Assembly (NCBI RefSeq): GCF_014118685.1
Contig: NZ_JACFAK010000014.1
Location: 1-64,000, forward strand
DNA: 64,000 nucleotides
Direction: 5' to 3'
Source of the DNA: Flaviflexus huanghaiensis
GTDB lineage: Bacteria; Actinomycetota; Actinomycetes; Actinomycetales; Actinomycetaceae
Part shown: positions 7,903 through 17,617 of the stretch, in pieces
How the letters are laid out: every line of letters starts with the position of its first letter
How positions within the stretch are numbered: the first letter of the stretch is position 1
The notes under the pieces: model-generated
The model's database searches: none
Told to the model about the DNA's origin: nothing
The model's input: the letters and a program-made list of their open reading frames with translations, nothing else
Position numbers and translations under genes: made by a program

Positions 7903-9411
7903 ATGACGCCGATTGTCGAGCTACGTGGAGTGACGAAGAAGTTCCCTGGAGTTGTCGCGCTTCGCGACATGGGGATGCAGATCGAACCCGGTGAAGTTCA
8001 CGGGCTCATCGGCGAAAATGGCGCTGGCAAGTCCACCCTCATCAAGGTTCTTACCGGTGTCCATCGCCCCGAAGAGGGCGAAATCTGGGTTGATGGAGTC
8101 GAGCATCGCTTCACGTCAGCTCAGCATGCTCAGGAAGCTGGCATCGCCTGCGTTTATCAGGAGCTCAATATCGTCCGGCAGGTCTCGATCACCGACAACA
8201 TCTTCCTTGGCCAGCCCATCCGCACGAAGCTGGGACTTCTCGACTATTCGTCAATGAACGCGAAGGCGGCTGAGACCCTCGCGTCGATGGGGATCGATGT
8301 CGACGTCACTCGTCCGGCGGGGGTGTTCGGCATGGGAGTGCTTCAGATGGTCGAAATCGCCCGCGCTCTGCTACGCCGCGCGAAACTCATCATCATGGAT
8401 GAGCCGACCTCATCGCTGGGGGAAACGGAGGTCGCGCACCTCAACCGGGTCGTCCATGACCTACGCGAGCGTGGGGTCGCAGTCCTCTTCGTGTCCCACA
8501 AACTCGAGGAGCTCTTTGAGCTCTGCGACCGGGTGACCGTCATGCGCGACGGCGAGCACATCTTTACTGAGCCCATGGAGGGTATGACGCACGATCGACT
8601 GATCCGGGCGATGGTCGGCCGGAGCGTCGACAGCCAGTTCCCCGACCACGTGCGAAAACAGGGTGAATCCGCAGTCCGATTCGAGAACGTGACATCTGCC
8701 GGCGCCCTCAAGAACGTGAGCTTTGACGCGCACTACGGCGAAATCCTCGGCTTCGCCGGCCTCGTCGGGGCCGGGCGGACGGAGACGATGAGGGCGATCT
8801 TCGGGGATCTGCCGGTCGACTCTGGGACGATCCATATCAACGGCCAGCCCGTCACGATCTCATCCCCGCAGGATGCGGCTCGGCGGGGGATCGCGTTCGT
8901 GACGGAGGACCGGAAGGGGCAGGGCCTCGTCCTCAACCAGAGCGTGGCCGATAATCTCATGCTCGCGTCCTTCCGCAGGGTCGCGCCCCATGGCTGGCTG
9001 TCTCCCGGTCGCGCCGAGGAATCTGCCGAGCGCACCGTTGCTCAGCTCCGGATCAAGACCCCCGATGTGAAGACGGATGCCGGGAAGTTGTCCGGAGGCA
9101 ACCAGCAGAAGGTTGTCATCGGTAAGTGGATGAATTCCGACTCGGACATCTACCTGTTCGATGAGCCGACTCGCGGTATCGACGTCGGCGCCAAGGTCGA
9201 GGTCTACAACATCATGAGTAGCCTCGTCGCCCAAGGGAAGTGCGTCATTATGGTCTCGTCGGAGCTACCTGAGGTGCTCGGCATGAGCGACCGCGTCATT
9301 GTCATGCGCGGGGGCGAGGTCATGGCCACGATCAATCGTGGCGATCCTGACTTTAACGAGGACGACATCATGAAGGCTGCCTGGGGCAGAAAGAAGGAAG
9401 AAGCACTGTGA
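7903..9411 (+). CDS. Ribose-type ABC transporter ATPase with two ATPase domains
   Basis: 502 aa, the usual RbsA/MglA length. The first ATPase domain has Walker A GENGAGKST (37-45) and Walker B LIIMDEPTSSL; the second has the degenerate P-loop GLVGAGRTE typical of this family, signature LSGGNQQK and Walker B LFDEPTRGIDVG. An upstream in-frame GTG at 7852 would run through the hairpin; the ATG at 7903 with GAAGGA six bases before it is preferred. It powers the permease encoded next. Confidence 0.92.
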   Translation: MTPIVELRGVTKKFPGVVALRDMGMQIEPGEVHGLIGENGAGKSTLIKVLTGVHRPEEGEIWVDGVEHRFTSAQHAQEAGIACVYQELNIVRQVSITDNIFLGQPIRTKLGLLDYSSMNAKAAETLASMGIDVDVTRPAGVFGMGVLQMVEIARALLRRAKLIIMDEPTSSLGETEVAHLNRVVHDLRERGVAVLFVSHKLEELFELCDRVTVMRDGEHIFTEPMEGMTHDRLIRAMVGRSVDSQFPDHVRKQGESAVRFENVTSAGALKNVSFDAHYGEILGFAGLVGAGRTETMRAIFGDLPVDSGTIHINGQPVTISSPQDAARRGIAFVTEDRKGQGLVLNQSVADNLMLASFRRVAPHGWLSPGRAEESAERTVAQLRIKTPDVKTDAGKLSGGNQQKVVIGKWMNSDSDIYLFDEPTRGIDVGAKVEVYNIMSSLVAQGKCVIMVSSELPEVLGMSDRVIVMRGGEVMATINRGDPDFNEDDIMKAAWGRKKEEAL

Positions 9412-10409
9412 AGAACAGACGATTGACCGGGCTCCTGCGGGCTCTCGCCCCGCTGTTTGCCCTGATCCTTCTCATCGTCATCATGAGCTCGGTGACGGCT
9501 GAGTTCGCGACGGTCAACAACTGGATGAATGTCCTGCGGCAGACAGCCGTCAACGGACTCCTCGCAGCTGGCATGCTCCTCACGCTCATCACTGCTGGCA
9601 TCGATCTGTCGGTCGGCACGAATGCGATCCTCTCGGCGGCCGTCATGGCCTATGTCATGATCACGCTCGAGGTGACGAACCCTGTCGTGCTTCTGTCCAT
9701 GGCGCTCCTGTCCGGCACCCTTGTCGGCCTCGTCAACGGTGTTCTTCTCACAAAGCTCAAGCTGCCGCATCCGTTCGTGTCGACGCTCGGTATGAAGTAC
9801 GTCCTGGCGGGCCTCGCGCTCTTTCTCCTTGCCACCCGCACGGTTGGTGGCTTCCCCGAGGGAGTGATGTTCCTCGGCTCGGCCGACCTTTTCAAAGGCA
9901 ACGGATTCAACGGTTTCCCCGTGTCCTTCATCGCCATGCTCATTCTCTTCGCCGCGGTGCACCTGCTCCTCAACCGGACAGCACTCGGCCGGTCCATCTA
10001 CGCCGTCGGCGGCAACCTTGAAGCGACCCGCCTATCCGGAATCAGCACTGACCGCGTTCTCATCTTCGTCTACGCCACAGCGGGCTTCTGCGCTGCCATC
10101 GCCGGCATCGTCATCGTCGGCCGTTCCGGTGTCGCGAACCCCTCGGCAGGCATGTCCGGCAACTACGAGACCGATGCGATCGCCGCCTGCATCATCGGCG
10201 GTGCGTCGTTCACGGGAGGCAAAGGTAACGTGTGGGGCACCCTTATCGGTGCTCTCATGATTTCCGTCATCCGCAACGGTCTCACGCTCATGAATGCTCA
10301 GTCCGACGTCCAGTTCATGGTCATCGGTGCTGTCATCATCGCCGCTGTCGCCATCGACGTCCGCCGCAACGCATCTGAGGAAAAGCGCCGCCGCCTCGCG
10401 GCGGTCTAA
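9408..10409 (+). CDS. Ribose-type ABC transporter permease
   Basis: 333 aa, GTG start overlapping the ATPase stop by four bases. Eight or more hydrophobic spans; family sequences include ITAGIDLSVG, the GRSIYAVGGN loop, and IIGGASFTGGKGN near the C-terminus, all characteristic of RbsC-like permeases. A homodimer is expected to form the channel. It completes a three-gene importer; no kinase or isomerase gene follows, so substrate identity remains open. Confidence 0.92.
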   Translation: MKNRRLTGLLRALAPLFALILLIVIMSSVTAEFATVNNWMNVLRQTAVNGLLAAGMLLTLITAGIDLSVGTNAILSAAVMAYVMITLEVTNPVVLLSMALLSGTLVGLVNGVLLTKLKLPHPFVSTLGMKYVLAGLALFLLATRTVGGFPEGVMFLGSADLFKGNGFNGFPVSFIAMLILFAAVHLLLNRTALGRSIYAVGGNLEATRLSGISTDRVLIFVYATAGFCAAIAGIVIVGRSGVANPSAGMSGNYETDAIAACIIGGASFTGGKGNVWGTLIGALMISVIRNGLTLMNAQSDVQFMVIGAVIIAAVAIDVRRNASEEKRRRLAAV

Positions 10410-10459
10410 TAGCCGTTTGCCGGCAGCCGTGCCAGGGCATGACCCGGCAGCGACCGCGC

Positions 10460-10465
10460 TATGGT
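10460..10465 (+). promoter_or_regulatory. -10 box TATGGT of the HAD hydrolase gene
   Basis: TATGGT ends six bases before the ATG at 10472, the spacing seen at many other genes here, and implies a leaderless transcript. A GTGGGG stretch could alternatively act as a weak ribosome site. Confidence 0.45.
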
Positions 10466-10471
10466 GGGGCT

Positions 10472-11122
10472 ATGGAACTTGAGAAGCTGTGGAGTGCAAT
10501 CGGCTTGGACCATCGGCCGGATGGTGTCCTGTGGGATATGGATGGAACGCTCATTGACACCGAACCGAAGTGGCTCGCCGCGTCAATTGACGTCGTCGAG
10601 GAGAGCGGCGGGATCTGGCGCGATGACGAGGATGAGCGGGCGATCCTCGGCGTCTCATCCAGCGCCCACGCGAAGGCTCTCGCCCATGCCGTCACCCGCG
10701 GTACCGGTGAGCAGACCAACCCGGCGCCGCTCTTTGAACGCGTCGTTGCGTCCGTTGAACAGCATATGCGGGAGGGATTCGCTCTCATCCCGGGAGCATC
10801 TGACCTCATGGCGGCCTTCGCACAGGCTGGCATTCCCCAGGCCCTGGTCACCGCCTCACCCAAGGTCCTCGTGACGGCGCTTTTCGACGGGATCGAGGGT
10901 CATCCGCTGCAGACTGCCGTCACTGGTGACGACGATATCCCGGGTAAACCCGATCCCGCACCCTATCTCCTAGGCGCACGACGCCTCGGGGTCCCGATCG
11001 ACCGTTGTCTCGCCTTTGAGGATTCTGAGCCGGGGCTCGCCGCGGCCCGCAACGCCGGAGCCACAACGGTCTCCGTCACTGAGACGCCGCTCGCGCGCTT
11101 TGTGCCCTTCCTTGAGGCATGA
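10472..11122 (+). CDS. HAD-superfamily hydrolase, phosphatase/phosphoglucomutase-like
   Basis: 216 aa. Motif I is DMDGTLID with the nucleophile Asp and acid/base Asp; motif II is the Thr of LVTASPK; motif III/IV are K of PGKPDPAPYLLGA and FEDSEPGLAAA. This is subfamily IA with a helical cap, which includes phosphoglycolate phosphatases, beta-phosphoglucomutases and sugar phosphatases. Start at ATG 10472 is preferred over the frame opening at 10439 because of the -10 box at 10460-10465. It may use a phosphorylated product of the upstream sugar operons, but the separate promoter means there is no direct evidence. Confidence 0.82.
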   Translation: MELEKLWSAIGLDHRPDGVLWDMDGTLIDTEPKWLAASIDVVEESGGIWRDDEDERAILGVSSSAHAKALAHAVTRGTGEQTNPAPLFERVVASVEQHMREGFALIPGASDLMAAFAQAGIPQALVTASPKVLVTALFDGIEGHPLQTAVTGDDDIPGKPDPAPYLLGARRLGVPIDRCLAFEDSEPGLAAARNAGATTVSVTETPLARFVPFLEA

Positions 11123-11272
11123 TTGCTGAGGGGCTTGACCCGGCCCATGAGCCCTCCCGGAAGAGCGTCATTGTAATATGACACATATCTTTCCGTCCGA
11201 GCGTTAGATATAGTAGGTGGCAGTGCCGGGTGACCGGCTGACATCTTTGGATCGACAAGGCTACGGTAAAAT
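11123..11272 (+). promoter_or_regulatory. Promoter region of the SulP gene
   Basis: A 150-bp gap with two possible -10 boxes, TATAGT at 11209-11214 and TACGGT at 11262-11267. The latter ends five bases before the TTG used as start. No terminator for the HAD gene is clear. Confidence 0.35.
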
Positions 11273-12940
11273 TTGCGCACACACCTGCTCTCCCTGCTCC
11301 CGCGAACTCAAGACTTCACGATCATGCGCAAGCACTGGAGAGGCGACGTAGCCGCAGGGATCACGGTTGGTGTCGTCGCGCTCCCGCTCGCGCTTGCATT
11401 CGGGGTGTCATCGGGCGTGGGTGCCGCCGCAGGGGTTGTCACCGCGATCATCGCAGGTTTTGTCGCGACAGTATTCGGCGGTTCGAACCTTCAGGTGTCG
11501 GGGCCAACCGGAGCCATGGTTGTCATCATCGCCCCGCTCGTCGCGCTTCACGGTCCAGGCGCCGTTCCTCTCCTGTCGATTCTCGCTGGCTTCATGGTCA
11601 TCCTCGGCGGAGTGCTGGGAATGGGCCGCGCAATTTCGCTCATTCCCTGGCCCGTCATTGAAGGATTCACCGTCGGCATCGCAACGATCATCGCGCTCCA
11701 GCAGCTCCCGAACGCCCTCGGTATCGAAGCGTCAAGGGAGTCGAACACGCTCATTGCCGCGGTCGATACGGTTCGGATGGCGGAGTGGCCGCAGATGGCG
11801 GCGCCGCTTGCGATCGCCACAGCCACCGTCCTCATCATTATCGCCGTTACGAGGTTGCTACCGGGCTGGCCGGCTTCCCTCATCGCTGTCACACTCGCAA
11901 CGATCGTCGTGTTTGTCGCTAAAATCGACACGCCTCTCATTGGCGCGTTGCCGGACAGTCTGCCAGCACCCTCTCTACCGATTGCCAATCCGGGGCTCGT
12001 TGCTGAGCTTCTCCCAGGCGCAGCCGCGGTCGCCATCCTCGCTGGCATCGAGTCGCTTCTGTCCGCACGCGTTGCGGCGGGCATGGTCAAGGGCGAGCGC
12101 TACCACCCGGACCGTGAGCTCGTTGGCCAGGGCCTTGCCTCGGTTGCCTCGGGACTGTTCGGTGGAATGCCGGCTACTGGAGCGATGGCGCGTACGGCCG
12201 TCAACATTCGCGCCGGTGGACGAACCCGCCTATCCGTCATCATTCACGCGCTCTTCCTTCTCGCCGTCGTCTACCTCGCATCGGGTATCGTCTCGACGAT
12301 CCCGCTCGCAGCCCTTGCCGGCGTTCTGCTCGTCACAGCGTTCAACATGATTTCGTTTGCGACCGCCCAGACCATCCTCCTGTCGACGAGGTCGGACGCA
12401 CTCGTGTTCTGCCTGACTGCAGGCACGACGGTTGTGCTCGACCTCATCTGGGCGATTGGTGTTGGCGTCGCCGTGACGGGTGTTCTTGTTCTGCGTCACC
12501 TTGCGCGACAGTCGGGCGTCTACCGAGAGGACACCCCCGACCAGCGGCGCATCACCATCCTCCGTATCGACGGGGCCATGTTCTTCGGAGTCTCAGACCG
12601 AATCGAGTCCCAGATTCCCGAGTTCGAGTCCGTAGACGTCGTCATCCTCCGCCTGTCCAGGGTGGGAGTGATGGACGCTACGGGTGCGAAGGCCCTTGCC
12701 GATATTGCCGTGCGGCTACGCGAGGCGAACAACGAGGTCTTCATCAAAGGCATCGACGCCTCCCTCGTCGCCCTCATCGAGGAGGTTGGCGTCATCGACA
12801 CGATCGGCGGGCCAGACCATCTCTTCACGGACCTCGACGATGCTCTCGCTGTAGCCCGCGCCATTGTCCGAGAGAAGGATGAGGAGCGCAGGCTACTCGC
12901 CGCGAAGATCGAGCGGGAGAAACACCGCGGTCCTGCCTAG
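11273..12940 (+). CDS. SulP-family (SLC26-like) anion transporter with STAS domain
   Basis: 555 aa. After a short N-terminus, HWRGDVAAGITVGVVALPLA opens a multi-span SulP core with NLQVSGPTGAM, GVLLVTAFNM and the conserved DLIWAIGVGV region. A C-terminal cytoplasmic STAS domain starts near residue 430 (TILRIDGAMFFG ... VGVMDATGAKAL). SulP proteins carry sulfate, bicarbonate or organic dicarboxylates; substrate cannot be told from these motifs. Start choice: TTG 11273 follows a TACGGT box as in leaderless genes; ATG 11324 is an alternative that would cut 17 residues. Convergent with the NCS2 permease. Confidence 0.85.
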   Translation: MRTHLLSLLPRTQDFTIMRKHWRGDVAAGITVGVVALPLALAFGVSSGVGAAAGVVTAIIAGFVATVFGGSNLQVSGPTGAMVVIIAPLVALHGPGAVPLLSILAGFMVILGGVLGMGRAISLIPWPVIEGFTVGIATIIALQQLPNALGIEASRESNTLIAAVDTVRMAEWPQMAAPLAIATATVLIIIAVTRLLPGWPASLIAVTLATIVVFVAKIDTPLIGALPDSLPAPSLPIANPGLVAELLPGAAAVAILAGIESLLSARVAAGMVKGERYHPDRELVGQGLASVASGLFGGMPATGAMARTAVNIRAGGRTRLSVIIHALFLLAVVYLASGIVSTIPLAALAGVLLVTAFNMISFATAQTILLSTRSDALVFCLTAGTTVVLDLIWAIGVGVAVTGVLVLRHLARQSGVYREDTPDQRRITILRIDGAMFFGVSDRIESQIPEFESVDVVILRLSRVGVMDATGAKALADIAVRLREANNEVFIKGIDASLVALIEEVGVIDTIGGPDHLFTDLDDALAVARAIVREKDEERRLLAAKIEREKHRGPA

Positions 12941-12989
12941 GATGCCGTGTTCTCAGGCCCCGGGGCCGCACCCTTCATCCGTCAGACTC

Positions 12990-14390
12990 TTAAGACCGCG
13001 GAGAGTACTTCCCGCGGCTCCACCAGTGCTTTGCATCCTTCTGGAGTGCGCCCTCTTCTAGTTCGGCGCCGCCGGGCACCGAAGCGGGAGAGGGTGCTTC
13101 GAGCGAGGTGCCGCGTCTGCGGCTGATCGCCCGCATCGCGTGATAGATACCAATGGCGGCGAAGGACCCGAGCGCAATGCCCTCGAACACCATGTCGCCC
13201 AGATGCCAGGTGTAGTTCGCGATGGCCAGCACCATGGCGACCGCGGCCGTGTTGAGATTGACTGGGTCCGAAAAGTCGACCCTATTCTGAACCCAAATCC
13301 GCACCCCGAGCATGCCGATCATGCCGTACAGCACAGTCGCGGCTCCACCCAGCACTCCGGGCGGGATTGTGGCAATGAGTTGGCCAAACTTCGGGAACAT
13401 GGACAAGCCGAGGGCGACAAGTGCGGCGACGACGTAGGCCGCGGTGGAGTAGACGCGAGTGGCTGCCATCACCCCGATGTTCTCAGCGTACGTTGTTGTG
13501 CCGGAACCACCACCAGAGCCCGCGAAGGCGGTTGAAATTCCGTCTGCAAAGAGAGCCCGCCCCGTCACGTCATCGAGGTCCCTGTCCGTCATCGCAGCAA
13601 CTGACTTAACGTGGCCGACGTTCTCGGCGACAAGGACAAGGACGACCGGGATGAACAGGCCCAGAAGGCTCACGTCGAAGGCTGGCGCACGGAATGCAGG
13701 GGCGCCGACCCACGCGGCGTTCGAGATCGCGTCGAAGCTCACCTCGCCCTGAATGATCGCGGTGACATAACCAGCGATGACGCCAAGGAGAATCGATAGA
13801 CGGCCGATGATGCCACGAAAAAAGACCGTGATGAACAGGATCGCGACGATCGTGACAACAGCAGTAAGCGGGGCCTGGACGACGTTATTCCATGCGGCCG
13901 GTGCGAGGTTGAAGCCGATGAGGGCGACGATCGAGCCGGTGACGACGGGAGGCATGAGCTTATCAATCCAGCGAGCACCGGCGAAGTGAACGATGAGGCC
14001 GACGAGCGCAAGCGCCAGACCCGTCGCGACAACGCCACCCTGAGCGAGGGCGGCGAGCCCCTCATCCAACGGCTCGCCGCCGTTTGCAACATAACCGGTG
14101 ACTGCCCCGATCGGGGCAAGGAGAGCGAAAGAGGAGCCGAGGTAGCTCGGCAGGCGCCCGGAGGTGATGAGGAGAAACAGGATGGTGCCGATGCCGGTAA
14201 AGAAGAGAGTCGTTGCCGGGTCGAAGCCAGTGAGGAGCGGGACGAGGAACGTCGCGCCGAACATGGCGACGACGTGTTGCGCGCCGATTCCAATAGTTTG
14301 CGGCCATGCGAGGCGTTCATCCGGCTGGACCACCTCCCCGGGTGCAATCGTCTTACCATCACCGTGCAATTTCCAGCGGAATGCGGCCAT
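12990..14390 (-). CDS. NCS2-family uracil/xanthine permease
   Basis: 466 aa. Opens with LAWPQTIGIGAQHVVAMFG and contains the NCS2 signatures LAENVGHVKSV-like (VAENVGHVKSV), GGGSGTTTYAENIGVMAATR and the repeated half-helix regions expected for a 14-span proton-coupled nucleobase transporter such as UraA. The ATG is preceded by GAGGAGGG, and a TAGGCT -10 box lies about 30 bases upstream, so this gene has a normal leader. No uracil phosphoribosyltransferase gene is adjacent; substrate (uracil versus xanthine/uric acid) is left open. Confidence 0.9.
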   Translation of the reverse strand: MAAFRWKLHGDGKTIAPGEVVQPDERLAWPQTIGIGAQHVVAMFGATFLVPLLTGFDPATTLFFTGIGTILFLLITSGRLPSYLGSSFALLAPIGAVTGYVANGGEPLDEGLAALAQGGVVATGLALALVGLIVHFAGARWIDKLMPPVVTGSIVALIGFNLAPAAWNNVVQAPLTAVVTIVAILFITVFFRGIIGRLSILLGVIAGYVTAIIQGEVSFDAISNAAWVGAPAFRAPAFDVSLLGLFIPVVLVLVAENVGHVKSVAAMTDRDLDDVTGRALFADGISTAFAGSGGGSGTTTYAENIGVMAATRVYSTAAYVVAALVALGLSMFPKFGQLIATIPPGVLGGAATVLYGMIGMLGVRIWVQNRVDFSDPVNLNTAAVAMVLAIANYTWHLGDMVFEGIALGSFAAIGIYHAMRAISRRRGTSLEAPSPASVPGGAELEEGALQKDAKHWWSRGKYSPRS

Positions 14391-14560
14391 CGTGCCCTCC
14401 TCAGACGTGATCCGTCGTCAGCCTACGGCCGCCGCGCCCGTTCCAGATGCTGTGTCCATGTGAAGTGGTCCACGTCCGAGCGAGCCAAAAATCGTCACGC
14501 AGCCCCCTCCCTCCTCGTCAGAGGCGTGCCTTTCGGGAGCGCGGCTGGTAGGAATGGGGT

Positions 14561-15295
14561 ATGGACGCAGTGGATGAGATCCTCGCTCGGGTCATGACGG
14601 CCGGTCGCACGGGTGTGACGATCGGTGAGATTGCGCGCGATCTCGGCATGGCTGATGAGGATGTCCTTGCACTGCTCCGGCCGGTCAGCGAGGACATCCA
14701 TCTTGAGGTCACCGGTAGCGGTGACACATCGAGCCTGAGCAGCTCGCAAAACCGGGTTGCGGAAGACGTGTTCGTCTTCCCGATGGGGGAGGGCCCCGCC
14801 GATGACAAGGTTCTCGACCGGCGTGCCGAGGCTGGCAATGTCACCCTGACGATCAACCAGGTTCTCGGCCTTCTCGAAATCCTGCGAGCGGCGCCCATGA
14901 TGTCAAACGCTCTGACCGAAGTGGAGGTCTACTCCCTCGCGAAAGCCATTCGAGAGCTCCTTCCCGAGGATCTCGACGGCGTCATGGCCAAGTGGGACAG
15001 TGTCCGCATCCCCGGCGATCTCGAGCGCATGAGGGGGACGATGAAGACAGTGACAACGGCGATGATCGAGGGGCGCCAGGTCCATCTCGTCTACATGTCT
15101 GAATCGTCGAGTCTGACGACGCGTGTTGTCGATCCGCTTGCGGTGCTTTCGTCCAATCAGGGCATCATCCTCCACGCCTACTGCCACCTGCGCGACGATG
15201 AGCGACAGTTCCGCCTCGATCGAGTCCTCAAAGCCACAATTCTCGCGACCCTTAACCAGGCGGTCCGTCACACGGAGGGCCACTCAGACGACTAG
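14561..15295 (+). CDS. WYL-domain regulator-like protein
   Basis: 244 aa. Residues 1-50 look like a winged helix (GVTIGEIARDLGMADEDVLA), the middle is helical, and residues about 165-235 form a WYL domain (RQVHLVYM, RVVDPLAVL, HAYCHLRDDERQFRLDRV). WYL proteins, including PafB/PafC of actinobacteria, sense nucleic-acid ligands and control stress or DNA-damage genes. Here only one copy exists and no proteasome/pup genes are nearby, so it is not a standard pafBC pair. The ATG lies six bases after TAGGAA, a probable leaderless start. Confidence 0.72.
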   Translation: MDAVDEILARVMTAGRTGVTIGEIARDLGMADEDVLALLRPVSEDIHLEVTGSGDTSSLSSSQNRVAEDVFVFPMGEGPADDKVLDRRAEAGNVTLTINQVLGLLEILRAAPMMSNALTEVEVYSLAKAIRELLPEDLDGVMAKWDSVRIPGDLERMRGTMKTVTTAMIEGRQVHLVYMSESSSLTTRVVDPLAVLSSNQGIILHAYCHLRDDERQFRLDRVLKATILATLNQAVRHTEGHSDD

Positions 15296-15662
15296 GGGAG
15301 CAGCACGGAGAGCAGCCATGCGGGCAGCCCGATCGACTATAAGATGCGTCACGACAGGCGCTCTTTCCGATCGATGACCAAGGCGATAGGATAGCAAGGT
15401 CGCTTTCTCCAAGGGAAATAGAATAACGGTGTTAGCCGTGACGCACTTTCCTCAGATGTTTGCACGTCCGCTGGCGTTTCTGCCACACTAGGACGGTTGC
15501 TCGAGAGAGCGTGAAGACGTATGTCAGTCCCCAAGGGCTGGCTGGTAAATAAAATGGTTCACTGGGCCAACATAGGGCTGATTGTCGCGGGTCTTCCGCG
15601 GTGAGACACTCCCGGATGCGGGTACAGGTGAACACTGCGGTTAAAGAGAGGTAGACGACGCC
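15296..15662 (+). promoter_or_regulatory. Promoter and leader of the S10 ribosomal operon
   Basis: No gene seen. The best promoter is -35 TTGCAC (15460-15465), 18-nt spacer, -10 CACACT (15484-15489), giving a leader of about 170 nt before rpsJ. A second -10-like TAGAAT lies at 15419-15424. A small hairpin CGCGG/CCGCG sits near 15587-15602 in the leader. The rpsJ ribosome site is GAGAGG at 15646-15651. No recognised ribosomal-protein binding leader could be identified by eye. Confidence 0.5.
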
Positions 15663-15971
15663 ATGGCGGGACAGAAAATCCGCATCCGGCTCAAGTCATA
15701 TGACCATGAGGTCATTGATAGCGCGGCGAAGAAGCTCGTCGACGAAGTGACTCGTACCGGTGCACAGGTAGTCGGCCCGGTGCCGCTGCCGACCGAGAAG
15801 AACGTGTTCTGTGTGATCCGTTCACCCCACAAGTACAAGGACAGCCGCGATCACTTTGAGATGCGCACGCACAAGCGGCTGATCGACATCATCGATCCCA
15901 CGCCGAAGACCATCGACTCGCTCCAGCAGATCGATTTCTCCGGTGATGTCAGCGTCGAGATCAAGCTCTGA
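15663..15971 (+). CDS. rpsJ: 30S ribosomal protein S10
   Basis: 102 aa, the standard length. [19 protein letters not shown] at the N-terminus and the RTHKRLIDI segment are the universal S10 signatures. S10 (NusE) sits in the 30S head and also acts in antitermination with NusB. It opens the S10-spc-alpha superoperon; gaps of 2-30 bases to its followers show a single transcription unit. Confidence 0.98.
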   Translation: MAGQKIRIRLKSYDHEVIDSAAKKLVDEVTRTGAQVVGPVPLPTEKNVFCVIRSPHKYKDSRDHFEMRTHKRLIDIIDPTPKTIDSLQQIDFSGDVSVEIKL

Positions 15972-15979
15972 GGTTCATC

Positions 15980-16645
15980 ATGTCCAACAAAACTGAAGCG
16001 GTTGCCACCGCGCCCAAGGCGCTGCTCGGCACCAAGCTCGGCATGACTCAGGTCTGGGACGAGGCAGGCCGCCTAATCCCGGTCACTGTCGTGCGAGTAG
16101 GCACCAACGTTGTCACTCAGGTGCGCACGCCCGAGGCTGACGGCTACTCGGCCATCCAGCTTGCTGTCGGCGAGCGCAAGCCGAAGAACGTGACCAAGCC
16201 GATGCAGGGCCACTTCGCCGCTGCCGGTACCACCCCCAAGCGCCATCTCGCCGAGATCCGCACCTCCGCGGCCGCGGATTTCCAGGCGGGCCAGGAGCTG
16301 ACGGCCGATGTGTTTGCCGCGGGCGACGCTGTTGATGTCGTCGGTACGACCAAGGGCAAGGGCACTGCGGGCGTCATGAAGCGTCATGGCTTCGCTGGCG
16401 TCGGCGCCTCGCACGGCTCGCACCGTAACCACCGCAAGCCCGGATCGATCGGCGGGGCGTCAACCCCGTCGCGCGTCTTCCGTGGCCTTCGCATGGCCGG
16501 CCGCATGGGCAACGCCCGCCGCACCGTCCAGAACCTCACCATCCAGTCGGTTGATGCCGAGAACGGCCTGCTCCTCGTAGCTGGCGCCGTTCCGGGTAAC
16601 AAGGGCGGCCTCGTCGTCATCCGCACCGCCACGAAGGGAGCCTGA
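15980..16645 (+). CDS. rplC: 50S ribosomal protein L3
   Basis: 221 aa with the family core [16 protein letters not shown] and the extended loop [20 protein letters not shown] that reaches the peptidyl-transferase centre. An early assembly protein of the 50S subunit. A short N-terminal extension precedes the usual start of the family. Eight bases after rpsJ. Confidence 0.98.
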   Translation: MSNKTEAVATAPKALLGTKLGMTQVWDEAGRLIPVTVVRVGTNVVTQVRTPEADGYSAIQLAVGERKPKNVTKPMQGHFAAAGTTPKRHLAEIRTSAAADFQAGQELTADVFAAGDAVDVVGTTKGKGTAGVMKRHGFAGVGASHGSHRNHRKPGSIGGASTPSRVFRGLRMAGRMGNARRTVQNLTIQSVDAENGLLLVAGAVPGNKGGLVVIRTATKGA

Positions 16646-16647
16646 CC

Positions 16648-17292
16648 ATGGCAAACCTCACCGTCGACGTTCTCGACGCCACTGGCGCGAAGTCTGGCTC
16701 GTTCGACCTCCCAGCTGAGATCTTCGATGTCGAGCTCAACATCCCCCTGATTCACCAGGTCGTTGTCGCCCAGCAGGCCGCGGCTCGCCGCGGCACAGCC
16801 TCCACGAAGACCCGTGCAGCAGTGCGCGGCGGCGGCAGGAAGCCGTACAAGCAGAAGGGCACCGGCCGGGCCCGCCAGGGTTCGATTCGCGCCCCGCAGT
16901 TCGCTGGCGGTGGCATCGTTCACGGACCTCAGCCCCGCTCGTACGAGCAACGCACCCCCAAGAAGATGAAGGCCGCAGCGCTTCGCTCCGCACTGTCGGA
17001 TCGTGCACGCGCTGGCCGCATCCACGTCGTCTCGGCCTTCGTCGAAGGCGACACTCCGTCCACCAAGGCTGCCCTCGGTCTGCTTCAGACCGCGGCTGAG
17101 AACCGTAAAGCGCTCGTTGTCATCTCCGGTGGTGACGTCGTCTCGCAGAAGTCGGTTCGCAACCTTGACGAGGCTCACGTCCTCACGGTGGAGCAACTCA
17201 ACACCTATGACGTCATGGTCGCTGACGATGTCGTCTTCACCGAGTCCGCCCTCACAGCCTTTGTTGGTGGCGGCCAGGAGGAGGAGAAGTGA
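16648..17292 (+). CDS. rplD: 50S ribosomal protein L4
   Basis: 214 aa. The extended loop with [20 protein letters not shown] and [14 protein letters not shown] lines the exit tunnel in L4 and is intact. In E. coli L4 also represses its own operon; whether that holds here is unknown. Two bases after rplC. Confidence 0.98.
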   Translation: MANLTVDVLDATGAKSGSFDLPAEIFDVELNIPLIHQVVVAQQAAARRGTASTKTRAAVRGGGRKPYKQKGTGRARQGSIRAPQFAGGGIVHGPQPRSYEQRTPKKMKAAALRSALSDRARAGRIHVVSAFVEGDTPSTKAALGLLQTAAENRKALVVISGGDVVSQKSVRNLDEAHVLTVEQLNTYDVMVADDVVFTESALTAFVGGGQEEEK

Positions 17293-17588
17293 CTCTGGAA
17301 CGCAAGGATCCGCGCGACATCATCATCCGCCCGATCGTCACAGAAAAGTCGTACCGACTTGAGGATGAGGGCAAGTACGTGTTCGAGGTTGCGCCCACGT
17401 CCAACAAGACGGAGATCAAGATGGCGATCGAGAAGATCTTCGACGTGAAGGTCGATTCGGTCAACACGATGAACCGCAAGGGCAAGACCCGTCGCACCCG
17501 CATCGGGATCGGCAAGCGCAAGGACACCAAGCGCGCGATCATCACGCTGCGCGAGGGCGCCATCGAACTTTACGGGCAGATCGGCTGA
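17289..17588 (+). CDS. rplW: 50S ribosomal protein L23
   Basis: 99 aa. GTG start overlaps the rplD stop (GTGA). Contains RPIVTEKSY and the beta-hairpin [17 protein letters not shown]23 sits at the tunnel exit and is the docking point for trigger factor and SRP. Confidence 0.98.
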   Translation: MTLERKDPRDIIIRPIVTEKSYRLEDEGKYVFEVAPTSNKTEIKMAIEKIFDVKVDSVNTMNRKGKTRRTRIGIGKRKDTKRAIITLREGAIELYGQIG

Positions 17589-17617
17589 GGCCGGCAGGAA
17601 GATTGAGGATTTAACTC

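Noticed and set aside
12956-12967. GGCCCCGGGGCC palindrome between SulP and NCS2 genes
   Set aside because: A 12-base GC-only palindrome without T-tract; may aid termination but could be chance in high-GC DNA.
13140-14597. Large plus-strand frames opposite the NCS2 permease
   Set aside because: Their Arg/Asp-rich translations are typical antisense shadows of a membrane protein in high-GC DNA.
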